Shown piece after piece: positions 47,484-56,967 of a stretch of 64,000 nt of DNA; within the stretch, counting starts at the first letter, position 1; each line of letters opens with the position of its first letter. The DNA is from Marinospirillum minutulum DSM 6287 (GTDB taxonomy: Bacteria; Pseudomonadota; Gammaproteobacteria; Pseudomonadales; Halomonadaceae), in contig NZ_AULO01000009.1 in assembly GCF_000422325.1 (NCBI RefSeq), positions 124,001-188,000 of the forward strand. The letters are read 5' to 3'. The position numbers were made by a program, and so were the translations under genes. The notes beneath the pieces were generated by a model. That model saw nothing but the letters and a program-made list of their open reading frames with translations. It was not told the DNA's origin and ran no database searches.

Positions 47484-48286
47484 ATTAAGTTACCAGCAAA
47501 ATTAAGCATTAATAGAGTAAAAATTGGAATTGCCGAAGTTAGGCTATCAATTCTATCCATAATTCCACCATGCCCTGGTAATAATTGACTAGAGTCTTTC
47601 ATGCCTGATTCACGTTTAACCAAGCTTTCGGTTAGATCACCTAGTACAGATACGGCAGTAATAATAAGGGTTATGGCTAACAACAAACCAAACTGATTTA
47701 AAGAAAACCCTAGGTAAATGCTTGCGGTAGCAGTGAGTAGGCTAGTACCAACTAAACCACCCAGTACACCTTCCCAAGATTTACCAGGACTAACGGCAGG
47801 AGCCAGCTTGTGCTTGCCAAAAGCACGGCCAGCAAAATAGGCAAAAACATCGGCTACCCAAGCAATGAGCAGTACATAAAGCAACCAAAACCAACCCTGT
47901 TCACGCAAAAGAACAAAGCCTGCCCAAGCAGGAATTAGAATAAAAATACCCATAACTAAGCGGCGGGGTGGGCAGCGCCAAATGCTTGTAGTGCGTGGGT
48001 AGGTAACTACAAAAAATAGAGCGACTAGCCACCAAATTAAGCCTAACCAAAGTGCTTCTTCTAAACGTTCGGGTTGCTGGTAAACACCATAAAGCATTAA
48101 TAATATAAAAGCAGGGAAAAGCAGCTGACCTACAAGTTTAAAGCCAGAAAGCCTAGCCCACTCCCAAGCGCCAACACCTATAACGAGGCCTGTAAAAATA
48201 GCAAAAGATGCACCACTTAGCCCAAACAATCCCCAGAGTGCCAAGGGCGCTAAAATAAATGCAGTTAGCAGTCTTTGCTTTAACAT
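47480..48286 (-). CDS. cdsA: Phosphatidate cytidylyltransferase
   Basis: CdsA makes CDP-diacylglycerol, the precursor of all major phospholipids. The 268-residue protein has about eight membrane helices and the family signature near its C-terminus: [29 protein letters not shown], with the two metal-binding Asp residues. [12 protein letters not shown] near the middle is also diagnostic. It lies between uppS and dxr. Confidence 0.96.
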   Translation of the reverse strand: MLKQRLLTAFILAPLALWGLFGLSGASFAIFTGLVIGVGAWEWARLSGFKLVGQLLFPAFILLMLYGVYQQPERLEEALWLGLIWWLVALFFVVTYPRTTSIWRCPPRRLVMGIFILIPAWAGFVLLREQGWFWLLYVLLIAWVADVFAYFAGRAFGKHKLAPAVSPGKSWEGVLGGLVGTSLLTATASIYLGFSLNQFGLLLAITLIITAVSVLGDLTESLVKRESGMKDSSQLLPGHGGIMDRIDSLTSAIPIFTLLMLNFAGNLI

Positions 48287-48307
48287 GGCTAGGGGTATCC
48301 GTTTTAA

Positions 48308-49054
48308 TTAGCTTGCAGTTGTTTCTTCACGTCCACCAAAGCGTCGTTGGCGACTAATAAAGACTTTAAGGGTTTCATAGAAGGCCTGTTGACGAAAGTC
48401 AGGCCAAAAGGCATCAACAAAGATTAGCTCAGTATAAGCTAGCTGCCAGAGTAAAAAGTTGCTTAGGCGCTGTTCGCCACTGGTGCGAATACAAAGATCA
48501 GGGTCTGGTAGGTCTTCAAAGGCTAGGTATTGCTGAAGTTTTTGCTCATCAATTGCTTCAGGGTTTAATTCACCCTTGCTTACTTGCAAAGCCAGTTGGC
48601 GTGCAGCAGTGGTAATGTCTTGCCGTCCACCATAGTTAGCAGCTATAACTAGGGTAGTTTTGGTGTTGTTGGCCGTTAACGCTTCTGCTTTAAGCATTAG
48701 CTGTTGCAGTTCGTTAGAAAAAGCCGTGCGATCACCAACAATTTTTAATTTAACCTGGTACTTGTGCAGTCGTTTAGTTTCACGACGCAAAGCCCATTTA
48801 AATAGCTCCATTAAGCCGCTAACTTCTTCTGCTGGCCTTTTCCAGTTTTCACTAGAAAAGGCAAACAAAGTAACGACCTCTATGCCTTGTTGCAAAGCAA
48901 CTTCTAGTACAGCTCTTACCGAGTCAACACCTGCTTTGTGTCCAGCAAGACTAGGAAGCTTGCGTTGTTTTGCCCAGCGGTTGTTGCCATCCATAATAAT
49001 GGCAACATGCTTAGGTAAAATCTCAAGCTGTGGTAGATCGTTTTTTGAAGACAT
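48308..49054 (-). CDS. uppS: Undecaprenyl diphosphate synthase
   Basis: UppS extends farnesyl diphosphate with isopentenyl units to the C55 lipid carrier. The 248-residue cis-prenyltransferase has VAIIMDGNNRWAKQR with the catalytic Asp22, GHKAGVDSVR, TLFAFSSENWKRP, and DLCIRTSGEQRLSNFLLWQLAYTELIF, all diagnostic. It lies 18 bases after frr. Confidence 0.96.
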   Translation of the reverse strand: MSSKNDLPQLEILPKHVAIIMDGNNRWAKQRKLPSLAGHKAGVDSVRAVLEVALQQGIEVVTLFAFSSENWKRPAEEVSGLMELFKWALRRETKRLHKYQVKLKIVGDRTAFSNELQQLMLKAEALTANNTKTTLVIAANYGGRQDITTAARQLALQVSKGELNPEAIDEQKLQQYLAFEDLPDPDLCIRTSGEQRLSNFLLWQLAYTELIFVDAFWPDFRQQAFYETLKVFISRQRRFGGREETTAS

Positions 49055-49072
49055 TAGAGAAGCCTAGTTAGG

Positions 49073-49630
49073 TTAAATTTGCATCAAGTCTTCTTCTTTT
49101 GTCGCTAGTGCTTTATCAATTTCAACGGTGTATTTGTCCGTTACTTTTTGAATTTCATCCTGAGCACGACGCTCTTCATCTTCACTGATTTCTTTGTCTT
49201 TTAATAAAGCTTTTAGCTGGTTGTTAGCATCGCGACGAATGTTACGTATCGCAACGCGGCCATTTTCAGCTTCAGTACGTGCTTGCTTGGTATAACCTTT
49301 ACGCGTTTCTTCTGTTAGCGCGGGCATAGGCACACGAATATTGGAACCTGCAGTATTGGGGTTTAGACCCAAGTCAGATTTCATTATGGCTTTTTCAACT
49401 GCCGGTACCATGGTTTTTTCCCAAGGAATAACCACTAGTGTACGGTTGTCTTCAATATTGATATTGGCAACTTGACTAAGCGGAACTTCACTGCCGTAGT
49501 AGTCCACACGAACTGAATCAAGAATGCTAGGGTGAGCGCGGCCTGTACGGATTTTATTAAAAGCATTTCTTAGTGCTTCTAGGCTTTTATCCATACGCTC
49601 TTGGGTGTCTTTATTTATTTCGTTAATCAC
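49073..49630 (-). CDS. frr: Ribosome recycling factor
   Basis: RRF, with EF-G, splits ribosomes after termination. The product, starting at the GTG at 49630 (GAGGTAA about seven bases upstream), is 185 residues, exactly the length of the E. coli factor. It has [48 protein letters not shown] and the C-terminal three-helix bundle. The longer frame opening at 49663 lacks a ribosome site and adds 11 residues not seen in the family. Confidence 0.96.
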   Translation of the reverse strand: MINEINKDTQERMDKSLEALRNAFNKIRTGRAHPSILDSVRVDYYGSEVPLSQVANINIEDNRTLVVIPWEKTMVPAVEKAIMKSDLGLNPNTAGSNIRVPMPALTEETRKGYTKQARTEAENGRVAIRNIRRDANNQLKALLKDKEISEDEERRAQDEIQKVTDKYTVEIDKALATKEEDLMQI

Positions 49631-49673
49631 AATATTTACCTCTAAACAAAAGTAGCTAAGCAAAAAATAGGGT

Positions 49674-50405
49674 TTAACCTTTATCGATTAAGGTGCCTTC
49701 ATGTATGCCCACTGCTAAATTAAGCAATGCACCTGATTTATTCATATTAAAAACTCTTACAGGCATGCTTTGATCTCTAACTAGACAAATAGCAGTTAAA
49801 TCCATTACTTCAAGCTTTTTATCGAGTGCTTCGTCATAACTAAGACGCTCATATTTTACTGCATCTGAAAATTTTACTGGGTCTTTATTGTAAACACCGT
49901 CTACCTTGGTTGCTTTAATGATGACATCGGCATCAATTTCAATACCGCGTAAACAAGCGGCAGAATCGGTAGTGAAGAAGGGGTTACCTGTACCGGCAGA
50001 AAAAATAACCACATCGCCGGAAGTTAGGTAGCGAATGGCTGTGCGTCGATCATAGTGTTCTACTACGCCACTCATGGGAATGGCTGATACAACGCGGGTA
50101 CGGATATTTGTACGCTCGAGTGCGTCACGCATGGCAAGGGCATTCATAACGGTTGCCAACATGCCCATGTGGTCGCCTGTCACTCTTTCCATGCCAGCTG
50201 CGCTTAAGGCTGCGCCACGAAAAAGGTTACCACCACCAATAACTATACCTACCTGAACACCTATGCCAACGAGCTGACCTATTTCTAAGGCCATACGATC
50301 TAGCACTTTAGGGTCAATACCAAACTCTTGATCTCCCATAAGGGCTTCGCCGCTAAGCTTAAGAAGAATACGCTTGTATTTTGCATTGCGATCGGATGTG
50401 GCCAT
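49674..50405 (-). CDS. pyrH: Uridylate kinase
   Basis: PyrH phosphorylates UMP to UDP and is allosterically controlled by GTP and UTP. The 243-residue hexameric kinase (amino-acid kinase fold) has [48 protein letters not shown] and [17 protein letters not shown] hairpin terminator lies in the gap between tsf and pyrH, so its transcription may be uncoupled from rpsB-tsf. Confidence 0.97.
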   Translation of the reverse strand: MATSDRNAKYKRILLKLSGEALMGDQEFGIDPKVLDRMALEIGQLVGIGVQVGIVIGGGNLFRGAALSAAGMERVTGDHMGMLATVMNALAMRDALERTNIRTRVVSAIPMSGVVEHYDRRTAIRYLTSGDVVIFSAGTGNPFFTTDSAACLRGIEIDADVIIKATKVDGVYNKDPVKFSDAVKYERLSYDEALDKKLEVMDLTAICLVRDQSMPVRVFNMNKSGALLNLAVGIHEGTLIDKG

Positions 50406-50448
50406 GGCAAGTCTCCAAATAGGCAGAATAGAGGGTTCTTTAATTGCA

Positions 50449-50482
50449 CAAAAACGTGCGGGGAAGACCCAGCACGTTTTTG
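50449..50482 (-). terminator. Hairpin terminator between tsf and pyrH
   Basis: An 11-bp stem CAAAAACGTGC/GCACGTTTTTG (50449-50459 with 50472-50482) encloses a 12-base loop. On the minus strand the T-tract is in the 3' arm, the common form of an intrinsic terminator. It lies 48 bases after the tsf stop and 44 before the pyrH start. Confidence 0.75.
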
Positions 50483-50530
50483 AGGAGCTTCTAAGCTAGT
50501 AGTCTAACCCAGAATAGGTTGGTTTGGTTT

Positions 50531-51391
50531 TTAACGACCTGCAACCTGAGCTGCCACTTCTGCAGCAAAATCTTCTTCTTTCTTTTCGATACCTTCGCCA
50601 ACTTCAAAGCGCTGGTAGCTAACAACTTCACCGCCAGCTGCTTTAACATAAGCGCCAACAGTTAGTTCAGGGTTCTTGATGAAGGCCTGTTCAGTTAAGC
50701 TGTTTTCAGCTAGGAACTTCTTCAGACGACCACCAATCATTTTTTCAGCAATGTCAGCAGGCTTGCTAGCCATATCTGGCTGAGCCAAAATAATATCTTT
50801 TTCTTTGTTTAGCTCTTCTTCAGGCATGTCAGCAGGCTTACATACGCGAGGATTAACCGCAGCAACGTGCATAGCAACATCTTTAGCTACTTCAACATCG
50901 CCAGCAGAAAGAACGCTAATGACACCAATGCGGCCGCCATGAACGTATTCGCCAATAACTGCACCTTCAACTAGGGTGGCACGACGTACAGTGATGTTTT
51001 CACCAATTTTCTGTACAAGAGCGCCACGCGCATCTTCTAACTCGCCAGCTGTTAGCTTAGCAATATCAGTTTCACGCGTTGCTAGTAGTTTGTCAGCAAC
51101 CTTGTCTACAAAACCAAGGAAGTTGTCATCACGGGCAACGAAGTCAGTTTCAGAGTTTACTTCTACCATTACGCCGTAGCTGCCATCAGCAGCAACACGT
51201 GTAGCTATAGCACCTTCAGCAGCAATACGGCCTGCTTTTTTGGCTGCTTTTAAACCAGAGTTTTTACGTAGATCATCAATGGCTTGTTCGATATCACCGT
51301 TGCTTTCTTCAAGTGCTTTTTTGCACTCCATCATTGCTAAGCCGGTACGGTCACGTAATTCTTTTACTTGTGCGGCAGTAATCTTTGCCAT
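50531..51391 (-). CDS. tsf: Elongation factor Ts
   Basis: EF-Ts recycles EF-Tu from GDP to GTP. The 286-residue protein has the N-terminal UBA-like domain [22 protein letters not shown], the signature [15 protein letters not shown] (about residues 77-91) with the TDFV motif that reaches the EF-Tu nucleotide site, and [10 protein letters not shown]. It follows rpsB with a hairpin between the two. Confidence 0.97.
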   Translation of the reverse strand: MAKITAAQVKELRDRTGLAMMECKKALEESNGDIEQAIDDLRKNSGLKAAKKAGRIAAEGAIATRVAADGSYGVMVEVNSETDFVARDDNFLGFVDKVADKLLATRETDIAKLTAGELEDARGALVQKIGENITVRRATLVEGAVIGEYVHGGRIGVISVLSAGDVEVAKDVAMHVAAVNPRVCKPADMPEEELNKEKDIILAQPDMASKPADIAEKMIGGRLKKFLAENSLTEQAFIKNPELTVGAYVKAAGGEVVSYQRFEVGEGIEKKEEDFAAEVAAQVAGR

Positions 51392-51450
51392 GAATAAATC
51401 CCCTTGATGAGAAGATGTTTAGAAGGTTTTAAATAACCAAGAATAGAGAA

Positions 51451-51478
51451 AGCCTGCCTAAATTTGGTTAGGCAGGCT
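51451..51478 (-). terminator. Hairpin between rpsB and tsf
   Basis: An 11-bp perfect stem (51451-51461 with 51468-51478) around a 6-base loop lies 14 bases past the rpsB stop. On the minus strand it is followed by TTCTCTATTC, a poor T-run, so it should act as a partial terminator or 3' stabiliser that sets the S2 to EF-Ts ratio. Confidence 0.65.
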
Positions 51479-51492
51479 AAGCTGAAAGCTAA

Positions 51493-52221
51493 TTATTCAG
51501 CGGAGTTTTCTGCAACTTCAATTAGCTCTTCGCCAACTTCTTCTTCACGTGCTTTGCTGCAAGCAGTAGCAATGGCACGTACGTAAAGTTGTACGGCACG
51601 AATCGCATCATCGTTACCAGGAATAACGTAGTCTACGCCATCTGGGTTAGAGTTGGTGTCTACTACACCAATAACTGGAATGCCTAGCTTGTTAGCTTCG
51701 TTAATGGCTAGACGCTCGTGGTCTACATCAATAACAAAGAGTGCGTCTGGTAAGCCGCCCATGTTTTTAATACCGCCAATGGAGCGCTCTAGCTTTTCCA
51801 TTTCGCGGGTGCTCATTAACGCTTCTTTTTTAGTTAGCTTTTCAAAAGTACCATCTTGCTGCTGAGTTTCTAAGTCACGCAGACGACGAATAGACTGACG
51901 GATAGTTTTGTAGTTGGTCAGCATACCACCTAACCAGCGGTGGTTAACGTAAGGCATGTTAACTTTATCGGCTTCTTCACGAACAACCTTGCTAGCTGCA
52001 CGCTTAGTACCAACAAAAAGAATCTTGTTTTTACCGTTGGCTAATTTCTCAACAAAAGAAATGGCTTCGTTAAGCGCTGGAACAGTTTTTTCTAGGTTGA
52101 TAATGTGAATCTTGTTACGCGCGCCAAAAATGTATTTACCCATTTTTGGGTTCCAGTAGCGCGTTTGGTGACCAAAGTGAGCGCCGGCTTGTAGCAGGTC
52201 ACGCATAGAAACTTGTGCCAT
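51493..52221 (-). CDS. rpsB: 30S ribosomal protein S2
   Basis: S2 is an essential small-subunit protein that binds 16S rRNA late in assembly and recruits S1. The 242-residue product has [22 protein letters not shown], the signature region [67 protein letters not shown]. It heads the rpsB-tsf-pyrH-frr series and is preceded by a leader of over 200 bases. Confidence 0.98.
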   Translation of the reverse strand: MAQVSMRDLLQAGAHFGHQTRYWNPKMGKYIFGARNKIHIINLEKTVPALNEAISFVEKLANGKNKILFVGTKRAASKVVREEADKVNMPYVNHRWLGGMLTNYKTIRQSIRRLRDLETQQQDGTFEKLTKKEALMSTREMEKLERSIGGIKNMGGLPDALFVIDVDHERLAINEANKLGIPVIGVVDTNSNPDGVDYVIPGNDDAIRAVQLYVRAIATACSKAREEEVGEELIEVAENSAE

Positions 52222-52449
52222 TATAGTAATACTCCAGTAGTTCGGGTTAGGCCTCCATACACCCCAAACATCAACCCTAGCCTAGTGGCTTAAGGCACCC
52301 AGATGAATGTGTCGGTGTATGTGTGACGTTAAGTTGCACTTAAATGAGTGCGGTTAGTTTGCTTTAAACCTACCTAGGTAAGGAGAGCCGCTTGTTTGCC
52401 AAGAGTCTGCCCTTGTCGTATCCTTTCACAGTTGATTTTAAGCGCGCAC
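52222..52449 (-). promoter_or_regulatory. rpsB 5' leader, candidate S2 autoregulatory RNA
   Basis: Between the candidate promoter and the rpsB ATG is a leader of about 220 bases. It contains a closing pair ATACACC/GGTGTAT (about 52320-52314 with 52263-52257) and a small hairpin GCACT/AGTGC near 52336-52351. In E. coli and other gammaproteobacteria S2 represses rpsB-tsf through a structured leader; this stretch has the right place and length, but the fold was not computed. No open frame of note lies in it. This and the promoter account for the whole 300-base gap between rpsB and map. Confidence 0.5.
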
Positions 52450-52478
52450 TTTATAGCATAGTCCTGCGCGAACATAAA
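52450..52478 (-). promoter_or_regulatory. Candidate rpsB promoter
   Basis: On the minus strand TATAAA (52455-52450) has TG one base upstream (TGCTATAAA, extended -10). It is followed by the GC-rich discriminator GTGCGCGC, a pattern typical of growth-rate-controlled ribosomal promoters. The -35 (TTTATG, 17 bp upstream) is weak, which the extended -10 can offset. Confidence 0.55.
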
Positions 52479-52521
52479 GTCCGAATTTGTTTTGGGCTAA
52501 CTTTTTTAAGTGAGTTGTTGA

Positions 52522-53304
52522 ATGAATGTCCCCATTAAAACACCTGAAGAAATTGAAAAGATGCGTGTTGCTGGCCGTTTGGCAGCAGAAGTTTTAGAAA
52601 TGATTGCGCCCCATGTTAAAGCGGGTGTTTCTACAGGTGAGCTAGATACTCTTTGTCACCGCTATATCGTTGAAGAGCAGCAAGCCATACCCGCACCACT
52701 TAACTACCATGGTTTTCCTAAATCCATTTGCACCTCGGTAAACCATGTTATTTGCCATGGTATTCCAGACGATAAACAGTTACTTAAAGATGGTGACATT
52801 ATCAATATAGACATTACCGTTATTAAAGATGGTTATCACGGTGATACAAGTCAGATGTTTTATGTGGGTGAACCCAGTGTTGAAGCCCGTCGTTTAACTG
52901 AATTTACCAAGCGTGCCCTCTATGCCTCTATAAAGCTAGTAAAGCCTGGTGCGCGTATCTCAGAAATTGGTAAGTTAATTCAGAATATGGTCAAAAAAAA
53001 TACCAGTCGTTTTTCTATCGTTAGAGAATATTGTGGGCATGGTATAGGCAAAGATTTTCATGAAGACCCACAAATACTGCATTACGATGGCTATACACCC
53101 CGTACCGATTTAGTTTTAAAGCCGGGCATGTGTTTCACCATTGAACCGATGATTAATGCAGGTAAACGTCATAGCAAACTCTTAGACGATGGTTGGACAG
53201 TTGAAACTTCTGATGGGAAATTAACGGCTCAGTGGGAACATACCCTGTTAGTGACTGAAACTGGGGTGGAAGTATTAACGCGCCGTAGTGAAGAAACCTT
53301 TTAA
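52522..53304 (+). CDS. map: Methionine aminopeptidase type I
   Basis: Map removes the initiator methionine from new proteins. The 260-residue enzyme has the pita-bread fold motifs: NHVICHGIPD, INIDITVIKDGYHGDTSQMF (two metal Asp residues), CGHGIGKDFHEDPQI (metal His) and FTIEPMINAGK (metal Glu), and the last Glu in AQWEHTLLVT. It is divergent from rpsB, the common gammaproteobacterial arrangement, and 27 bases upstream of glnD. Confidence 0.97.
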   Translation: MNVPIKTPEEIEKMRVAGRLAAEVLEMIAPHVKAGVSTGELDTLCHRYIVEEQQAIPAPLNYHGFPKSICTSVNHVICHGIPDDKQLLKDGDIINIDITVIKDGYHGDTSQMFYVGEPSVEARRLTEFTKRALYASIKLVKPGARISEIGKLIQNMVKKNTSRFSIVREYCGHGIGKDFHEDPQILHYDGYTPRTDLVLKPGMCFTIEPMINAGKRHSKLLDDGWTVETSDGKLTAQWEHTLLVTETGVEVLTRRSEETF

Positions 53305-53331
53305 TTCTTTTTTCTTCAGCGAGGTGGGTCG

Positions 53332-56052
53332 ATGAGTGTTAACTATCAGTTTCATCCTAACTTAGCACTCTACGATTTTCAGCGCTTAGAGCAGCAGCTA
53401 CAAGGAAGTTTGACTCAAGTTCCACTGCTCAAACAAGCGCTGGCAATTATTAATCAGCGCTTAGATCAAGCTTTTTATGATGGCGCAGATATACGTGACC
53501 TGGTTTATGGTCGTGCTTGGGCTATGGATCAGCTTTTAGCCTGTATTTGGCGTCTAGTTCCCTGGCCAGATGATAAGCTGGCACTCTTTGCTGTGGGCGG
53601 TTATGGACGTGGAGAACTTCACCCTAAATCAGACCTAGACCTACTGGTGTTAGTCCCTGATGATAACACCAGTCGTTACCACCAGCCGCTTACTGAGTTT
53701 ATTACCCTGCTTTGGGATATAAAGCTGGAAGTCGGGCATAGTTTTCGCTCTTTAGAGGACTGTGAGCGTGAAGCTAAGGCAGATATAACCGTAGCCACTA
53801 ATCTTTTTGAAAACCGCCTGCTGGTTGGCTCTTTGGCTTTGCAAGAGGCAATGCTAGAGCGCTTATCGCAAGAAAAAATGTGGCCCTCAGCAAAATTTTT
53901 TGATGCCAAGTGGCAAGAGCAGCTAGCAAGGCACAATAAATATAATAATAGTGACCATAATTTAGAGCCTAATATTAAAAGCTCGCCTGGTGGCCTGCGT
54001 GATATTCAAATGATCGGCTGGGTAGCTAAGCGGCATTTTCACGCAACCTCTTTAAAAGATTTACTTGCAGAAGGCTTTTTAACGGAAACGGAAGTGCGCT
54101 TGTTAGAGCAAGGGCAAAGTTTTTTATGGCAGGTGCGCTATGCCTTACACTTAATAGCTGACCGTTGTGAAGACCGTTTGCTGTTTGATTATCAGCGCGA
54201 ACTCGCAGTTTTATTTGGTTATTTAGATACAGAAAAACGCCTAGCTGTTGAACAGTTTATGAAGCGTTATTATAGGGTAGTTACCACCTTAACCGAGCTA
54301 AACGATGTTCTACTTCAGCATTTTGAGCAAGCACTTTTAAAAGAAGATGAAGTGCAGCAGGTCACCTACATTAACCAGCGATTTCAAATACGTGATGGTT
54401 TAATTGAGCACCTAGGTGATGATGTATTTGAGCGGGATCCTTTTGCCCTAATAGAAGTATTTTTGTTAATGGCAGAACACGCAGCAATAAAAGGCGTGCG
54501 TGCAACAACAATTCGAGCCTTACGTGATCACCGCCATTTAATTGATGAAGCTTTTCGTCAAGATAAGCGAGTTAATCAGCTATTTATGGCGCTACTTAAC
54601 TCGGAAGGCGATGTGCCCTTACAGTTAACGCGTATGAGCCGCTATGGCATTTTGGGTCGTTATTTACCCGAGTTTGGTCACGCAGTTGGATTAACCCAGC
54701 ATGATCTGTTTCATATCTACACTGTTGATGCCCATACCCTAAGGCTTTTGCGCTTATTGCAAAGTTTTCGGGATCCTGCCGAGCAAAAAAACTTTCCTTT
54801 AGCTTCAAGCATTATGCCCCAGTTACCTAATCTATCTGTTATTTGGTTAGCAGGGTTATTTCATGATTTAGGTAAGGGTTATGGTGGTAATCATTCAGAA
54901 ATAGGTGCAGCGAGTGCTTTGGCTTTTTGTCAAAGGCAGGGCGTTAGTAAAAATGATGCTTATTTAGTGAGCTGGCTAGTAGAAAACCACCTGCTAATGT
55001 CCATTACTGCACAAAAACAAGATTTAACTGATCCAGAAGTAATAAGACGTTTTGCTGAAAAAATAGGCAAGCAAGTTCACCTAGATTATTTGCACGTACT
55101 GACAGTTGCAGACATTAATGCCACTAATCCCAAGCTTTGGAATGGCTGGCGTGCAGCTTTATTAAATCAGTTGTACACAGAAACTAAACGAGCTTTACGC
55201 CGAGGTTTAGAAAACCCTATAGACCCAACCGATTGGATAGAAGAAACCCAGCGTACCGCCTTAGAAGGCTTAGAAGCTAAAAAAATAGCCAAGCAAAGCG
55301 TTTTAAGCCTCTGGTCAAGCTTAGGGAAAGATTACTTTCTACAAAATACAGCAGAAGAAGTGGTTTGGCATACACAAGGCATTTTAAAACATGCGCCTAG
55401 TAAAGAACCGCTAGTCTTATTGATGGCACCGACTGAAAACATAAGGGAAGGCGGAACCAAGGTATTTATTCATTCCCGTGATGTTGCCTTTGGTTTTGCT
55501 GCCACCGCAGCCACTCTAGATAGGTTGGGGCTTTCAATTCATGATGCGCGTATCGCTTCAAGTGATGAAGGCTTTACACTGAATACCTTCATTGTATTAG
55601 AGCAAAATGGCAAAATTCCACGCAGCCAACAACGCCTAGCCGAAATAGAAAGTGAACTTATTAGCTCACTGAATAACCCCGAAAATTTCCCTCAACTTGT
55701 TAAACGGCATACGCCTAGGCAGTTAAAGCACTTTACGCTACCTACTCAGGTTTACATTAGTAATGATCCTAGTAACCTACGCACCTTAATTGAAGTGATT
55801 ACACCCGACCGACCTGGTTTGTTAGCAAGAATAGGTCGAATTTTTGTAGAGTTTGATTTATGGCTACAGAACGCCAAAATAGCAACGCTAGGTGAACGAG
55901 TTGAAGACGTTTTTTTTGTTACCCTGCAAGATGGCAGCCCTTTGTCTGACCCTGAATTATGCCAACAGCTAGAAGCACGTTTATGTGATGAACTAGATAA
56001 AGAAGCAAAAGAGCCAGGTTATCCACTTTATGACTCTGGCTGGAATCGCTAG
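53332..56052 (+). CDS. glnD: Bifunctional uridylyltransferase/uridylyl-removing enzyme GlnD
   Basis: GlnD senses glutamine and adds or removes UMP on the PII protein, the top of the nitrogen control cascade. The 906-residue protein has a nucleotidyltransferase domain (GGYGRGELHPKSDLDLLVL, catalytic Asp101 and Asp103), the PII-UTase linker (SSPGGLRDIQMIGWVAKRHF), an HD domain for deuridylylation (His511-Asp512 in FHDLGKGYGG) and two C-terminal ACT domains (about 705-785 and 815-890) for glutamine. GAGGTGG precedes the ATG. Since sigma-54 (RpoN) is implied by dctD, a full nitrogen-control set is expected. Confidence 0.97.
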   Translation: MSVNYQFHPNLALYDFQRLEQQLQGSLTQVPLLKQALAIINQRLDQAFYDGADIRDLVYGRAWAMDQLLACIWRLVPWPDDKLALFAVGGYGRGELHPKSDLDLLVLVPDDNTSRYHQPLTEFITLLWDIKLEVGHSFRSLEDCEREAKADITVATNLFENRLLVGSLALQEAMLERLSQEKMWPSAKFFDAKWQEQLARHNKYNNSDHNLEPNIKSSPGGLRDIQMIGWVAKRHFHATSLKDLLAEGFLTETEVRLLEQGQSFLWQVRYALHLIADRCEDRLLFDYQRELAVLFGYLDTEKRLAVEQFMKRYYRVVTTLTELNDVLLQHFEQALLKEDEVQQVTYINQRFQIRDGLIEHLGDDVFERDPFALIEVFLLMAEHAAIKGVRATTIRALRDHRHLIDEAFRQDKRVNQLFMALLNSEGDVPLQLTRMSRYGILGRYLPEFGHAVGLTQHDLFHIYTVDAHTLRLLRLLQSFRDPAEQKNFPLASSIMPQLPNLSVIWLAGLFHDLGKGYGGNHSEIGAASALAFCQRQGVSKNDAYLVSWLVENHLLMSITAQKQDLTDPEVIRRFAEKIGKQVHLDYLHVLTVADINATNPKLWNGWRAALLNQLYTETKRALRRGLENPIDPTDWIEETQRTALEGLEAKKIAKQSVLSLWSSLGKDYFLQNTAEEVVWHTQGILKHAPSKEPLVLLMAPTENIREGGTKVFIHSRDVAFGFAATAATLDRLGLSIHDARIASSDEGFTLNTFIVLEQNGKIPRSQQRLAEIESELISSLNNPENFPQLVKRHTPRQLKHFTLPTQVYISNDPSNLRTLIEVITPDRPGLLARIGRIFVEFDLWLQNAKIATLGERVEDVFFVTLQDGSPLSDPELCQQLEARLCDELDKEAKEPGYPLYDSGWNR

Positions 56053-56103
56053 CTTATTGATTTTTAATATTAATAGCAGCGGAAGACTAGGAAAAAGGTT
56101 AAA

Positions 56104-56451
56104 ATGTTGAATCTTTACGGAATACCCAATTGCGACACCATGAAAAAAGCGCGTACTTGGCTACAAGAACAGCAGCTAGATTTTCAGTTCCATAATTATA
56201 AAAAAGATGGGATAGCAAGCAGCACTTTACAAACCTGGGTAGATCAGGTGGGCTGGGAAGTCTTAGTTAACCGCCGTGGTACAACTTGGCGCAAACTACC
56301 AGAAACAGACCGTACTAACCTTGATGAAGCTTCAGCTATTAGCCTAATGCAAGCGAATCCAAGTTTAATTAAGCGTCCTGTGCTTGTTACCGCTACTCAG
56401 TTGTTAGTCGGGTTTAATCCCGAAGAGTGGCAAGCTCAACTAATGAAGTAA
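56104..56451 (+). CDS. ArsC/Spx-family protein (YffB-like)
   Basis: This 115-residue thioredoxin-fold protein belongs to the YffB branch of the ArsC family. It has LYGIPNCDTMKKARTWL with a single N-terminal Cys (Cys10, in the pattern NCDT), then NRRGTTWRKL and the conserved IKRPVLV. YffB-like proteins keep the ArsC fold but lack the Cys network of true arsenate reductases, so arsenate reduction should not be assumed; their role is not settled. The ATG follows AAAAAGG. It lies 51 bases after glnD and is likely cotranscribed. Confidence 0.9.
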   Translation: MLNLYGIPNCDTMKKARTWLQEQQLDFQFHNYKKDGIASSTLQTWVDQVGWEVLVNRRGTTWRKLPETDRTNLDEASAISLMQANPSLIKRPVLVTATQLLVGFNPEEWQAQLMK

Positions 56452-56503
56452 AACCATTTTAGATGCAACAGAATACCTACCAGTCACTAGCCGGAGACCT
56501 ACC

Positions 56504-56872
56504 ATGAAGATGCTCAACCGCTCTGCTATTAGCATTCAATTAAAACAGCCCTTTGTTGATTGGATTAACAGCCTAGATGAAGAGGGCGAACAGGTAACAC
56601 TTGAAGAAGTTAACCTTGAAGCGACCACCTACCTTATTCCTGAGCTTGAAGACGAAGATGCCTTGGAAGTCTTTATTGATGAGCGCCATTTTGAACTATT
56701 AGAAAATGAGCTGCTCTCTTGGGAAGATGACGACAGCTATTGGCCAGCAGATATGGACAGAGCTTTATTTGATGAGTTTTTAGATGTGAAGCTTTCTTTT
56801 ATGGTATTCGATCTAGACGAACAAGCACCGCTTTTAGCAACGGTTTTAGATGAAGTGGACGATGTTGACTAG
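56504..56872 (+). CDS. Conserved-looking acidic protein of unknown function, 122 residues
   Basis: No named family was recognised. The product is very acidic (Asp/Glu-rich, especially at residues 24-50, 60-88 and the DEVDDVD tail) and predicted soluble, with a pattern of short hydrophobic strands and helices (ISIQLKQPFVDWINSL, TTYLIPELED, LEVFIDERHFELLENELLSW, FDEFLDVKLSFMVFDL). I have an impression of similar proteins beside arsC-like or dapD genes in other gammaproteobacteria, but cannot confirm it. A good terminator follows 43 bases after the stop. Confidence 0.75.
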   Translation: MKMLNRSAISIQLKQPFVDWINSLDEEGEQVTLEEVNLEATTYLIPELEDEDALEVFIDERHFELLENELLSWEDDDSYWPADMDRALFDEFLDVKLSFMVFDLDEQAPLLATVLDEVDDVD

Positions 56873-56915
56873 CTAATTAGGTAGGCAAGCGGTTTATTGG
56901 TGGCTCCAAACCAAA

Positions 56916-56954
56916 GAAGGCTCCTAGTATTAGTTGCTAGGAGCCTTCCTTTTT
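56916..56954 (+). terminator. Intrinsic terminator closing the map-glnD run
   Basis: A perfect 12-bp stem (56916-56927 with 56937-56948) around a 9-base loop is followed by CTTTTT on the plus strand. It lies between convergent genes; on the minus strand the run TTCTTTGG is poorer, but it may work both ways. Confidence 0.9.
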
Positions 56955-56967
56955 GAAGTGGTTAAAG

